Of a stretch of 64,000 nt of DNA, positions 41,452-54,482 are shown piece after piece. The notes beneath the pieces are model-generated. The model ran no database searches. It was not told where the DNA came from and saw nothing but the letters and a program-made list of their open reading frames with translations. A program made the position numbers and the translations under genes. Origin of the DNA: Roseateles_E cavernae (GTDB lineage Bacteria; Pseudomonadota; Gammaproteobacteria; Burkholderiales; Burkholderiaceae_C); contig NZ_JBDPLH010000009.1 in NCBI RefSeq assembly GCF_040187885.1, positions 1-64,000 of the forward strand, in the 5' to 3' direction. Positions within the stretch are counted from its first letter, which is position 1. Every line of letters begins with the position of its first letter.

Positions 41452-42516
41452 TCAGGTTTGCGGGCTGAGCTGGCCGTCGCGCAGCCGGACCTTGTCGCCG
41501 GTCTTGAAATCGGGCGGGTTGTCGAAGCTCAGCATCTGCTGGCTGCCATCCTGCATGCGCAGCTGCACCTCGTAGACCTGCTTCTTGTCGCCGCGCTTCT
41601 GGATCTCCCGGCCCAGCACCGCGCCGCCCACCGTGCCGACCACCTGGGCGGCGGTGCGTCCGCTGCCCTTGCCGACCTGGCTGCCCAGCACCGCGCCCAG
41701 CAGGCCGCCGGCCACCGCACCGCCGACATAGCGGCCATCACCTTCGACCTCGACCCGGTTCACTGCCAGCACGGTGGCGCAGTCGGAGCAGGCCACGGCG
41801 GGCCGCAGGCTGCTCAGGCGCTTGGCATCGAGCGCGTTCTCCAGCGTGGTGCTGGTGCTGCGGTCGCCGACTTTCAAGCGGGCGACGATGGGATTGCTCG
41901 GGTTCAGGCGGTCGCTGTCGCGTATCGTGTAGACGCCGTCGTACTGGCCCGGTCGGCTCTCGTCGAGACGGAAACGCTCCTGGGCGCCGACCAGGCGCAC
42001 GACGGCGCGCCCACCGGGCGTGCCGCGCAGCGTGAAGTGCAGCTGCTTGCCGGCCTGGCGATCGCCGCCATGGCGGACCTCGAAGCGTTCGATCACCGGC
42101 GCGCCGCCGGCCTCGGCGGCTGCACCGGTCTGCCAGCCGCTTTGCAGCACCTCATCGAGCACGGCCGAGCCGACCTTGTTGCCATGGCGCAGATTGGCGC
42201 TGACCTGGGCATTGGGCTGCAGGCGGTCACGCTGGCTGATGGTGTAGACGCCCTTGTAGACGCCGGGGCCGGTCTCGATCAGGCTCAGCGGCCGCTGCGC
42301 GCCGTCGATCTGCAAGGAGGCCTGGGCGCCGGGCGTGCCCCAGACCGTGAAGCCGAGCTCGGTGCCCGGGCTCAGCTGCGGCACCTGCTCGACATCAAAA
42401 CCGGTGATGCGCGGTGTGGTGGCGACGGCGCGGTAAGGCGTGGTCTGGGCCAGCGCGGCAGGCATCTGGCTCAGGGTGATGGCGCAGGCCATGGCCAATG
42501 TCGTGAGTTTCTTCAT
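41452..42516 (-). CDS. Envelope protein with glycine-zipper 2TM domain
   Basis: 354 residues: signal peptide (1-23, ALA cut), two related beta-rich segments of about 90 residues (compare GVYKGVYTISQRDRLQPNAQVSA with GQYDGVYTIRDSDRLNPSNP), then a 17-kDa-antigen-like glycine zipper (GGAVAGGLLGAVLGSQVGKGSGRTAAQVVG) and a short C-terminal SH3-like strand set. The zipper suggests outer-membrane insertion. The internal duplication is seen directly. A GGAGA site precedes the ATG. The role is unknown. Confidence 0.8.
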   Translation of the reverse strand: MKKLTTLAMACAITLSQMPAALAQTTPYRAVATTPRITGFDVEQVPQLSPGTELGFTVWGTPGAQASLQIDGAQRPLSLIETGPGVYKGVYTISQRDRLQPNAQVSANLRHGNKVGSAVLDEVLQSGWQTGAAAEAGGAPVIERFEVRHGGDRQAGKQLHFTLRGTPGGRAVVRLVGAQERFRLDESRPGQYDGVYTIRDSDRLNPSNPIVARLKVGDRSTSTTLENALDAKRLSSLRPAVACSDCATVLAVNRVEVEGDGRYVGGAVAGGLLGAVLGSQVGKGSGRTAAQVVGTVGGAVLGREIQKRGDKKQVYEVQLRMQDGSQQMLSFDNPPDFKTGDKVRLRDGQLSPQT

Positions 42517-42732
42517 TGCGAATCTCCTGTGTCTGAGTCTGTGGCTGACTGTGCGGCGTGCCGGCAGCGCAGGCGATCAGGCGATCCCACCGCCGCCTGT
42601 AGGACAAGGCCTTGTGCTCACACGGTCGCTGCGACTACAGGCGGGGGCAGGCTCGCCCGACAGGGGCGCGCCAGTGCAGGCCCTATGGTGTCGCCCATAT
42701 CCACCGATCGCCTCGCGAGGCTGGCAAGAACG

Positions 42733-43449
42733 ATGAAACGAAGACGATGGCTGCATCCGGCCCTGCTGGGTTTTCTGGTGTCGCTGGCCGGGCTGACCGA
42801 ACTCTCCGCAGCGGCCGATCCCGCCCCGGGCACGGTGGTGCTCGCAGGTTTCCAGGCCAATCCGGCGCGCCCGCGCCTGCGCTTGCTGGTGGTGGGCGAC
42901 AGCACGGCGGTCGGCACCGGTGCCAGCGCGCCGGCGCAGAGCCTGGTCGGCCTGATCGGGCGTGCGCACCCGGACTGGACGATACGCAATCTGGCGCTCG
43001 ACGGTGCGAAACTGGAGGACATCGCCGCGCAGCTGCGCGTCGGTGCCGAGTTCTATGACCGCCTGCTGATACTGGGCGGCGGCAATGATGTGATACGGCT
43101 GAGCTCGCTGCCGCAGATGCGCGAGCAGCTCAACACCATCCTGGCGCTGGCCAAGCAGCGCTCGTCCAAGGTGGTGCTGATGCCGGCCGGCAATGTCGGC
43201 AATGCGCCGTTCTTCTTCTGGCCGCTGTCGCGCTGGATGACGCAGCGCTCGCGCGAGCTGCATGCGCTGGCGGCCCAGCTGGCCGCCGTGCACGAGGTGC
43301 GCTATGTGCGGCTCTTCAAGGAGCGCGCCGACGATCCCTTTGTGGCCCAGGCCGGGCTGCTGCACGCCGAGGACGGCATCCACCCCAGCGATGCCGGCTA
43401 TGCGCTGTGGCTGCGCGAGCTGCAGGCCCAGGCGCCGGGCCTGTTCTAG
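42733..43449 (+). CDS. SGNH/GDSL-family esterase or lipase
   Basis: A 238-residue exported hydrolase. The signal is MKRRRWLHPALLGFLVSLAG. VVGDSTAVGTGAS holds the GDS nucleophile (Ser57), LILGGGNDV the block III Gly-Asn, and DGIHPSDAGY the catalytic Asp and His. It resembles acyl- or lipid-acting SGNH hydrolases in the periplasm. The natural substrate is unknown. The ATG at 42733 begins the signal peptide; the frame upstream overlaps the divergent gene. Its stop overlaps the convergent helicase gene by 4 bases. Confidence 0.88.
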   Translation: MKRRRWLHPALLGFLVSLAGLTELSAAADPAPGTVVLAGFQANPARPRLRLLVVGDSTAVGTGASAPAQSLVGLIGRAHPDWTIRNLALDGAKLEDIAAQLRVGAEFYDRLLILGGGNDVIRLSSLPQMREQLNTILALAKQRSSKVVLMPAGNVGNAPFFFWPLSRWMTQRSRELHALAAQLAAVHEVRYVRLFKERADDPFVAQAGLLHAEDGIHPSDAGYALWLRELQAQAPGLF

Positions 43450-45731
43450 CCGCCATCCAGCGCCCACCAGGGCGGCAGCAGGCGCTGCACCTGGGGCCGC
43501 GCGAAGCGGTCATCGATCAGGTGCAGCACGCCCTGGTCGCTGGGCGTGCGTATCACCCGGCCGGCCGCCTGCACGACCTTCTGCAGGCCCGGGAACAGAT
43601 AGGTGTAGTCGTAGCCAGTGCCGAACAGGGTCTGCATGCGCTGCCGGATCTGTTCGTTGACGGCATTGATCTGCGGCAGGCCCAGGGTTGCGACAAAGGC
43701 GCCGATCAGGCGCCGGCCCGGCAGGTCTATGCCTTCGGAGAAAGCCCCGCCCAGCACCGCGAAGCCGATGCCGGCGCCGTCCTCGGCAAAACGGGCCAGG
43801 AACTGCTGGCGCTCGGCCTCCAGCATGCGGCGCGACTGGGTCCAGATCGGCAGCTGCGGCTGCTCGCGCGCCAGCAGCTCGGCCACCTGCTGCAGATAGT
43901 CGTAGCTGCTGAAGAAGGCCAGGTAGTTGCCGGGCTGATCCGCATACTGCCGCGCGATCAGCGCGGCGATCGGGGCCAGCGAGGCCCGGCGGTCCGGGTA
44001 GCGGGTCGAGATCGCGCGGCTGATATGTACCTGCAGCTGGGCCGCGTCAAAGGGCGAGCCGACCTGCAGCACCGCATGGGTCTCGGGCAGGCCCAGCAGG
44101 TCGGCGTAGTAGGGGCGCGGCTGCAGGGTGGCGGAGAACAGCGTGCTGGTGTGGGCCGCCTCCAGGCGCGGGCGCAGAAAAGGCGCGGGCACGATGTTGC
44201 GGATGCACAGGGTCGAGTTCCCGGCCGCAGCTGCCGTGGCCAGCCGGCTCAGGTCGACCAGCGAATGGCTGTCCAGCAGCTCGGCCATGCGGCCCCAGTG
44301 CAGGGCCTCGAAGTAAAAAGTCTGCAAGGCCGCATCGGACTCGGCCGGGTGTTCGCTGAAATGGTCGGTGATGGCGCCGCTGCAGGCCTGCAGCGCGCTC
44401 AGCAGGGGATCGGGCATGGCCTCGTAGACGCGGTAGGGCTCGGCCTGGGCCTTGTCGAGCGCGCGCCAGGCGCGGGCCAGCTTGTCCAGCGCCTTCTTCA
44501 GTGCCGGGTGGGCGCGCGCGGCCGGCGAGCGGCGCGCCTGCGCCAGGCTGTCGGGCAGCAGCTCGGCCGTGTACATCTTGCGGCCGCGCTCGACCAGGTT
44601 GTGGGCCTCGTCGACCAGCAGGCCGACCCGCCATTGATTGGCCTGGGCCAGGCCGTGCAGCAGGGCGCCGAGATCGAAGTAGTAGTTGTAGTCGCCGATC
44701 ACGACATCGGCCCAGCGCGCCAGTTCCTGGCTCAGGTAGTAGGGGCAGACCTGGTGCTGCAGCGCCAGCTCGCGCACCCGGGCCTGGTCCAGCGCTTCCG
44801 TCTGCGCCACGGCGGCCGCGCGGGCGGCCGGCAGCCGGTCGTAAAAACCCAGCGCCAACGGGCAGGAATCCCCATGGCAGGCCTTGTCCGGGTGCTCGCA
44901 GGCCTTGTCGCGCGCCACCATCTCGAGCCGGCGCAGGCCCGGCGCGTCCAGGGCCTGCAGCGCGTCCAGCGCGAGCTGACGGCCCGAGGTCTTGGCGGCC
45001 AGAAAGAAGATCTTGTCCAGGCGCTGGGTGGGCGCGGCCTTCAGCAGCGGGAACAAGGTGCCGGCGGTCTTGCCGATGCCGGTGGGCGCCTCGGCCAGCA
45101 GGCAGCGGCCGCCCTGGGCCGCGCGGTAGACGGCCTCGGCCAGCTGGCGCTGGCCGGCGCGGAACTCGCCGAAGGGGAACGGCAGCGCCTGCAGCGCCGT
45201 GTCGCGGGCCTGGCGGTGCGCCAGCTCCTGCTCGGCCCAGGCCAGGAAGCGCTGGCAATGCTGCTCGAAGTGCAGGCGCAGTTCGGACGCACTGCAGCGT
45301 TCGCTGAGCAGGGTTTCCTGCTGGCTGCCGACATGGAAATAGACCAGGGCGACCTCCAGCTCGTCCAACCCCTCCTGCTGGCACAGCAGCCAGCCATAGA
45401 TCTTGGCCTGGGCCCAATGCAGCCGGCGGTGCGAATCGGGCTGGTCCTGCAGCCGGCCCTTGTAGGTCTTGATCTCTTCCAGGCGCCGCAGCCTGGGCTG
45501 GTAGCCATCGGCCCGGCCGCGCACCTGCAGGCTTTGGTAGTCGCCGCTGAGGCTCAGCTCGGCGCGGTAGCCTTCGCCGCGGCGCTCGGCCACCAGGGCA
45601 TGGCCGGCCATGCCTTCCAGCGCGGTGGGCGCCGGCGTGAAGCGCAGGTCCAGGCTGCCCTGCTTGGCAGTGAACTCGCAGAGCTCGCGCACCGCGACGC
45701 GGTAGCGAGTTGGCGGCAGCGCCTCGTTCAC
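43446..45731 (-). CDS. XPD/DinG-type Fe-S helicase with N-terminal nuclease-like domain
   Basis: 761 residues. The N-terminal 170 residues resemble a Cas4/RecB-type PD-(D/E)XK fold: GRADGYQ (Asp75), LEEIKTYKG (Glu86, Lys88) and AQAKIYGW. Then an SF2 XPD-type helicase: Walker A APTGIGKT (215-222), four cluster cysteines (278, 285, 290, 329), DEAH (374-377), SATLQP and motif VI QAAGRVIRTPSDQG. It should unwind DNA 5' to 3' and may cut it. The GTG start overlaps the stop of the upstream nuclease-like gene (GTGA). Fusion and gene pair suggest a DNA repair or defence role; which one is unknown. Confidence 0.9.
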   Translation of the reverse strand: MNEALPPTRYRVAVRELCEFTAKQGSLDLRFTPAPTALEGMAGHALVAERRGEGYRAELSLSGDYQSLQVRGRADGYQPRLRRLEEIKTYKGRLQDQPDSHRRLHWAQAKIYGWLLCQQEGLDELEVALVYFHVGSQQETLLSERCSASELRLHFEQHCQRFLAWAEQELAHRQARDTALQALPFPFGEFRAGQRQLAEAVYRAAQGGRCLLAEAPTGIGKTAGTLFPLLKAAPTQRLDKIFFLAAKTSGRQLALDALQALDAPGLRRLEMVARDKACEHPDKACHGDSCPLALGFYDRLPAARAAAVAQTEALDQARVRELALQHQVCPYYLSQELARWADVVIGDYNYYFDLGALLHGLAQANQWRVGLLVDEAHNLVERGRKMYTAELLPDSLAQARRSPAARAHPALKKALDKLARAWRALDKAQAEPYRVYEAMPDPLLSALQACSGAITDHFSEHPAESDAALQTFYFEALHWGRMAELLDSHSLVDLSRLATAAAAGNSTLCIRNIVPAPFLRPRLEAAHTSTLFSATLQPRPYYADLLGLPETHAVLQVGSPFDAAQLQVHISRAISTRYPDRRASLAPIAALIARQYADQPGNYLAFFSSYDYLQQVAELLAREQPQLPIWTQSRRMLEAERQQFLARFAEDGAGIGFAVLGGAFSEGIDLPGRRLIGAFVATLGLPQINAVNEQIRQRMQTLFGTGYDYTYLFPGLQKVVQAAGRVIRTPSDQGVLHLIDDRFARPQVQRLLPPWWALDGG

Positions 45732-46522
45732 GGCAGCTCCGGCGCGGCGTCATCCTCGCCCAGCCGGGCCTGCAGGCCCTCGCGCTCGCTGTGCAGCGGT
45801 GTCGCCTTGGCCAGCGCCAGCCAGACCGCGAAGGGCAGGCTGCGGCTGCAATGCCGGGCCGGCCGCAGCAGCTCGAAACGACCGTCGGCCAGGCTGCCCT
45901 GCAGCACCCAGATGCCGAACTGCTCGGGGATCTCGTTGGGCTGGGCGACGCCGGCCGGGAACACATAGAAGCACTCGCAGCACAGCCATTCATAGGCCTG
46001 GCGCTTGGCCGCATGGCGCAGGTCGGACAGCAGATCGGCGCGGCTGAACTTGATCTCGTGCACCTGGGGCCGCAGATAGGCCTCGACCGAGGTGTTGCGC
46101 ACCGAGAACAGGTCGGGGCGGGCCATGCGCCAGCTGTTCTTCAGCGAGGGCGGTGGTGGCTCGGCCTCGTCCCACAGCGGCGGCTTGTCGTCCGCCGCGA
46201 CCGGCTCGCTGGCGATCAGCGCCCGCAGCGACAGCTCATGCCAGACGATGCGTCCCTCGGCCAGCAGCTCCTCGGCGAAGCGCTGGGCCAGCCGGTCATG
46301 GGCGCTGAGCGGGCGTTGCTGCTGCTGGCGCTGCTGGGCCAGCCAGGTGATGCCGGCCTCGGTCAGCCGCAGCGTTTCGCGGCCCTCGGGCGAGAGCTGC
46401 TGCGCCAGCATGCCGGCCGCCAGCAGGTCGAGCTCGATGCCGTCCTTGCAAGGCCAGCCCGCCGAGCGCCAGATCTGGGTCAGACGGCTGCGGTGGACGC
46501 GGTTCAGGGCGAGCTCGGCCAT
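45728..46522 (-). CDS. Putative PD-(D/E)XK nuclease paired with the helicase
   Basis: A 264-residue cytoplasmic protein, start at the ATG 46520-46522. The N-terminal 65 residues look like a winged helix (LNRVHRSRLTQIWRSAGW, then LTEAGITWL). The C-terminal half contains RMARPDLFSV (Asp137) and VHEIKFSRADL (Glu156, Lys158) followed by KRQAYEWL, the spacing of a PD-(D/E)XK active site, and a conserved CECFYVFP strand. It is translationally coupled to the helicase by GTGA overlap. I read it as a nuclease or nuclease-like DNA-binding partner; the family is not confidently named. The upstream sequence 46523-46560 is AT-rich and likely holds the promoter. Confidence 0.75.
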   Translation of the reverse strand: MAELALNRVHRSRLTQIWRSAGWPCKDGIELDLLAAGMLAQQLSPEGRETLRLTEAGITWLAQQRQQQQRPLSAHDRLAQRFAEELLAEGRIVWHELSLRALIASEPVAADDKPPLWDEAEPPPPSLKNSWRMARPDLFSVRNTSVEAYLRPQVHEIKFSRADLLSDLRHAAKRQAYEWLCCECFYVFPAGVAQPNEIPEQFGIWVLQGSLADGRFELLRPARHCSRSLPFAVWLALAKATPLHSEREGLQARLGEDDAAPELP

Positions 46523-46583
46523 GGCGGCTGCGGAGGAAGTGATGTAAATACTGATTATAAATACAGTATTTCTTTGAGCCCGC

Positions 46584-47369
46584 TCAGCCGACCGGATCGC
46601 TGCGGACCTGCTCGAAGCGCAACGCGCCCTCATCGAAGTCCCAGCGCTCGACAACCCGCTGCGGCAGCCGGATCACGTTGACCGAGTTGCCCGCGCCGGG
46701 CCGCAGCCGGGCGCTGACCGCGGTGCCGGCCTGCACGGCCCACAGCGGCCGCGCCAGCCCGGTCTGTGGCGGCTGCAGCGGCAAGACAAAAGGCAGGTGG
46801 ATATGGCCGCCGACGATCAGGTCCGCTCCGGCCTCGGCCCAGCGCCGCAGCGCCGCCTGGTGGCCGCGCAGCCGGTTGTTCAGGTCGTTGGCCTGGGTCA
46901 CGGCCAGCGGCTGGTGCACCATCACGATGCGGCATTGTGCGGGCGAGGCAGCCCGCAGCCGCCGCGCGACGCGCTCGATCTGCGCCTCGGAGAGCTCGCC
47001 ATGCTTGTGGCGCCACCAGCGCGTCGTGTTGAGCGCCAGCACCAAGGCCTCGGTGTTCTCGAACTGCGGCTCCAGCTCGGCGCCGAAGGCCTGGCTGTAG
47101 CGCCGGTAAGGCCAGAGCAGCCGGGCCAGCGGGTTGAACAGCGAGATGTCGTGGTTGCCGGGGATGGCCAGCACATGGGGCACCCGCAGCCGCTCGACAA
47201 AGGCGCGCGCGGCGCCGAACTGGGCCGGTGTGGCGCGCTGTGTGATATCGCCGCTGAGCAGCAGCACATCGGGGCGCAGGGCCTGCGCGAGCCGCTCCAG
47301 CGCCGCGACCACCGGCGCCCGCTCGGTGCCGAAATGGGTGTCGGAGATCTGCAGCAGCAGCGTGCTCAT
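46584..47369 (-). CDS. Metallophosphoesterase (calcineurin-like)
   Basis: 261 residues with all five metallophosphoesterase motifs: ISDTHFG (metal Asp and His), LLSGDITQRA, IPGNHDI, MVHQPLAV and GGHIHLPF. It is soluble and probably a phosphodiesterase of the CpdA/YfcE-like class; substrates could be nucleotides or lipids. Its start overlaps the lipid-kinase gene upstream (ATGA, 47366-47369), making a kinase-phosphatase pair at the tail of the folate/glycine gene run. Confidence 0.9.
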   Translation of the reverse strand: MSTLLLQISDTHFGTERAPVVAALERLAQALRPDVLLLSGDITQRATPAQFGAARAFVERLRVPHVLAIPGNHDISLFNPLARLLWPYRRYSQAFGAELEPQFENTEALVLALNTTRWWRHKHGELSEAQIERVARRLRAASPAQCRIVMVHQPLAVTQANDLNNRLRGHQAALRRWAEAGADLIVGGHIHLPFVLPLQPPQTGLARPLWAVQAGTAVSARLRPGAGNSVNVIRLPQRVVERWDFDEGALRFEQVRSDPVG

Positions 47370-48346
47370 CGCGCCTCCGGCTCGCCAGCCCTTTCGGCCG
47401 CCGGCCCCGGCGGGCGTATCAGCAGCAGGGGCTCGGGCGCGACCCGGAACTGCAGCGGCAGCTTCATCCAGACGATCTCGCCATCGGTGGCCAGCTTGAT
47501 GCGGCCCAGGCCGAAGCGCCGCGAGGCGCGCACGGTCAGGCAGGCAAAGGAGAAGTTGAACAGCTGCGAGGCCTCGCCGAGCCGGCCCAGCGCGCCGCGC
47601 AGCAGCAGGCCTAGCAGGGCCCAGCGGCCCAGCGGCCGCAGTGTGATGCCGGCCAGCTGGCCGGCATCGATGGCCTGGGCCTCGGGCAGGCCGATCTGCT
47701 CCATCTGCAGCGCGTTGTTGCCGACGAACAGGGTCGGGGTGCGGATCTCGTGGACTTCGCGGATATCTGGGGTTTGGCCGCGCATCTCGATGCTCAGGCG
47801 CAGATTGCTGTGGCCCTGCATCAGGGTCAGTAATCCGGCAAGAAAGGCCACTGGCCGGCTGCGGCCGAGCTGCTTCTTCCAGTACTCGCGGTCCTCCAGC
47901 AGCTTGGGATACAGGCCCAGGCTGGCGTTGACGAGGAAGACCCGGTCGTTGACCAGGCCCACCTGGACCGGCTGCGGCTTGCCATGCAGCAGCAGCTGCA
48001 GCGCGGCCTCGAGCTCGGCCGGGATGCCATGGGTGCGGCTGAAGTAGTTGAAGGTGCCGCGCGGCAGCACGCCGAAGGCACAGCCGCTGCCCAGCACCGC
48101 CTGCGCCACCGCATTGATCGTGCCGTCGCCGCCGGCGGCCACGACGATGCCCCGCACCGCCTGCGCCCGCAGCACCGTCTCGCGGGCGATGCGGTGGATC
48201 TGGCGCGGGTCGGCTATGCCCTGCAGATGCAGCTCGCGGCCGGCTTCCCGGCAGGCCGTCGCGATGGCGGATTGCAGCTCGGCCGCCTCGCCATGGCCCG
48301 AGCCCCGGTTGAAGATGACGAAAAGGGCTGGGGCGGGTGTCGTCAT
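47366..48346 (-). CDS. Diacylglycerol/sphingosine kinase-family lipid kinase
   Basis: 326 residues of the DAGK catalytic family. FVIFNRGSGHGEAAEL is the N-terminal nucleotide block, GGDGTINAVAQAVL the GGDGT motif, and LPRGTFNYFSR the third. The C-terminal half (ATDGEIV) is the usual YegS-like domain. It would phosphorylate a lipid such as diacylglycerol at the membrane. The ATG at 48344-48346 begins the family similarity. It follows folA by 16 bases and overlaps the phosphoesterase gene. Confidence 0.9.
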   Translation of the reverse strand: MTTPAPALFVIFNRGSGHGEAAELQSAIATACREAGRELHLQGIADPRQIHRIARETVLRAQAVRGIVVAAGGDGTINAVAQAVLGSGCAFGVLPRGTFNYFSRTHGIPAELEAALQLLLHGKPQPVQVGLVNDRVFLVNASLGLYPKLLEDREYWKKQLGRSRPVAFLAGLLTLMQGHSNLRLSIEMRGQTPDIREVHEIRTPTLFVGNNALQMEQIGLPEAQAIDAGQLAGITLRPLGRWALLGLLLRGALGRLGEASQLFNFSFACLTVRASRRFGLGRIKLATDGEIVWMKLPLQFRVAPEPLLLIRPPGPAAERAGEPEAR

Positions 48347-48362
48347 CGGCTGCTCGTTGGGG

Positions 48363-48872
48363 TCAGGGCGTGCCGGACGGTCGGCGTCGGTAGCTGGCGA
48401 AATCGTAGGCCAGGCCCTGGGCACTGCGCTGCGGCTGGCGGGCCAGGCAGTCGAAGTGGCTGGTGTCCCAGGCGGGGAAGAAGGCATCGGCACCGTCGAA
48501 GCGCGCGGCGATCTCGGTCAGCTCCAGCCCGGTCGCCCGCGGCAGGGCCAGCGCATAGATCTCGGCGCCGCCCATCACGAAGACCGTCGCCGCGCCGGCG
48601 CAGGCCGCCAGCGCGGCGTCCAGCGAGGCATGGACCTCGGCGCCGTCCAGGGTCAGGTCTTGCTGGCGGCTCAGCACGATGTTGCGCCGGCCCACCAGCG
48701 GCCGGAAGCGCGGCGGGATCGAGTCCCAGGTCTTGCGGCCCATGATGACAGCATGCCCCATCGTCAAGGCCTTGAAGCGGGCCATGTCCTCGGGCAGGCG
48801 CACCAGCAGCTCGTTGTTTCTGCCGATGGCGCCGCCCTCGGCGACGGCGGCGATCAGGACGACATCGGTCAT
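48363..48872 (-). CDS. folA: Dihydrofolate reductase
   Basis: 169 residues: VVLIAAVAEGGAIGRNNELLVRLPEDMARFKALT (substrate Asp in the LPEDM region), VIMGRKTWDSIP, VMGGAEIYALAL and the ELTEI strand are the DHFR blocks. It restores tetrahydrofolate from the dihydrofolate made by ThyA. It overlaps the thyA stop by ATGA (48869-48872), as in many proteobacteria. It is part of the gcv-sdaA-thyA-folA run. Confidence 0.97.
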   Translation of the reverse strand: MTDVVLIAAVAEGGAIGRNNELLVRLPEDMARFKALTMGHAVIMGRKTWDSIPPRFRPLVGRRNIVLSRQQDLTLDGAEVHASLDAALAACAGAATVFVMGGAEIYALALPRATGLELTEIAARFDGADAFFPAWDTSHFDCLARQPQRSAQGLAYDFASYRRRPSGTP

Positions 48873-49678
48873 ACGGCGACCGGTGCCTTGATCGCCGGAT
48901 GGTGCTGATAGTCCAGCAGCTCGAAATCATCGAACTCGTAGTCGAAGATCGAGGCCGGGCGGCGCTTGATGCGCATCTGCGGGTAGGGGAAGGGCGTGCG
49001 CTCGAGCTGGGTGCGCACCTGCTCCTCGTGATTGCTGTAGATATGGCAGTCGCCGCCGGTCCAGACAAAGTCGCCCAGCGCCAGATCGCATTGCTGGGCC
49101 AGCATCTGGGTCAGCAGCGCATAGCTGGCGATATTGAAGGGCACGCCGAGGAAGATATCGGCGCTGCGCTGGTAGAGCTGGCAGGACAGCTTGCCCTCGG
49201 CGACATAGAACTGGAAGAAGGCATGACAGGGCATCAAGGCCATCTTGCCCAGATCGGCCACATTCCAGGCGCTGACGATGATGCGGCGCGAATCGGGATT
49301 GCTCTTGAGGGTCTTCACGACCTCGGCGATCTGGTCGATATGGCCGCCGTCCGGCGTCGGCCAGCTGCGCCACTGCACGCCGTAGACCGGGCCCAGGTCG
49401 CCGTCCTCGCGGGCCCACTCGTCCCAGATCGTGCAGCCGCGCTCCTGCAGCCATTTGACATTGGAGTCGCCGCGCAGAAACCACAGCAGCTCCAGGATGA
49501 TGGACTTCAGGTGCACCTTCTTGCTCGTCACCAGCGGGAATCCCTGGCTCAGATCGAAGCGCATCTGGTGGCCGAACACGCTGCGCGTGCCGGTGCCGGT
49601 GCGGTCGGTCTTGTGCACGCCATGCTCGTGGACATGGCGCATGAAGTCTTCGAACTGGGAGCTGTTGGGCGTGGTCAT
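48869..49678 (-). CDS. thyA: Thymidylate synthase
   Basis: 269 residues. DRTGTGTRSVFG binds phosphate, LMPCHAFFQF holds the nucleophile Cys151, and QLYQRSADIFLGVPFNIASYALL and IYSNHEEQVRTQL are invariant blocks. It methylates dUMP using 5,10-methylene-tetrahydrofolate, giving dihydrofolate for FolA. The ATG is 25 bases after sdaA and has no intrinsic terminator before it, so readthrough from the gcv genes is possible. Confidence 0.98.
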   Translation of the reverse strand: MTTPNSSQFEDFMRHVHEHGVHKTDRTGTGTRSVFGHQMRFDLSQGFPLVTSKKVHLKSIILELLWFLRGDSNVKWLQERGCTIWDEWAREDGDLGPVYGVQWRSWPTPDGGHIDQIAEVVKTLKSNPDSRRIIVSAWNVADLGKMALMPCHAFFQFYVAEGKLSCQLYQRSADIFLGVPFNIASYALLTQMLAQQCDLALGDFVWTGGDCHIYSNHEEQVRTQLERTPFPYPQMRIKRRPASIFDYEFDDFELLDYQHHPAIKAPVAV

Positions 49679-49703
49679 GCCGGCATTTTAGGGGCCGTCC
49701 CCG

Positions 49704-51092
<1,389 letters not shown>

Positions 51093-51107
51093 CGGGCTCT
51101 ACCTCGC

Positions 51108-53999
<2,892 letters not shown>

Positions 54000-54025
54000 G
54001 GCAACAATCCTTGCGGGGTACAACA

Positions 54026-54049
54026 ACGGGCACCGGAGTGCCCGTTTTT
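54026..54049. terminator. Hairpin between gcvH and gcvP
   Basis: ACGGGCAC and GTGCCCGT form an 8-base-pair stem with a CGGA loop. The T-run (54045-54049) lies on the plus strand, opposite to the genes; on the minus strand only TGTTGT follows. It is more likely an mRNA processing or stability element than a terminator of gcvH. Confidence 0.4.
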
Positions 54050-54071
54050 CATCGGTTCAGGTCAGCAGCGA

Positions 54072-54449
54072 TCAGCTGTTCTTGACCAGCTCGTCATAGG
54101 CCGTGCTGTCCATCAGCGCGTCCAGCTCGGCCGGCTTGCTGAGCTTGACCTTGAAGAACCAGCCGGCCTTCAGCGGGTCGCTATTGGCCAGCGAGGGGTC
54201 GTCGCGCAGCGCTTCGTTGACCTCGGTGATCTCACCCGACACCGGCATATAGACATCGGCCGCGGCCTTGACCGACTCGACCACACCGGCCACATCCTTC
54301 TCGGCAAAGCTCGCGCCGACGGCGGGCAGGTCGACAAAGACCACATCGCCCAGCGCGTCCTGCGCATGGACCGTGATGCCCACGATGACCGTGCCGTCGG
54401 CTTCGATCTGGACCCACTCGTGGTCGGCGGTGTACTTGATAGTGCTCAT
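54072..54449 (-). CDS. gcvH: Glycine cleavage system H protein
   Basis: 125 residues, the lipoyl carrier of the glycine cleavage system. Lys61 in VVESVKAAADVYMPVSG is the lipoylation site. YTADHEWVQIEADGTVIVGIT is the usual start. It shuttles the aminomethyl group between GcvP and GcvT. It lies between gcvT and gcvP in the same direction, 33 bases after gcvT. Confidence 0.98.
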   Translation of the reverse strand: MSTIKYTADHEWVQIEADGTVIVGITVHAQDALGDVVFVDLPAVGASFAEKDVAGVVESVKAAADVYMPVSGEITEVNEALRDDPSLANSDPLKAGWFFKVKLSKPAELDALMDSTAYDELVKNS

Positions 54450-54482
54450 GGGGTGCTCCGTGAAGTAGGGTGGTGCGACTGA

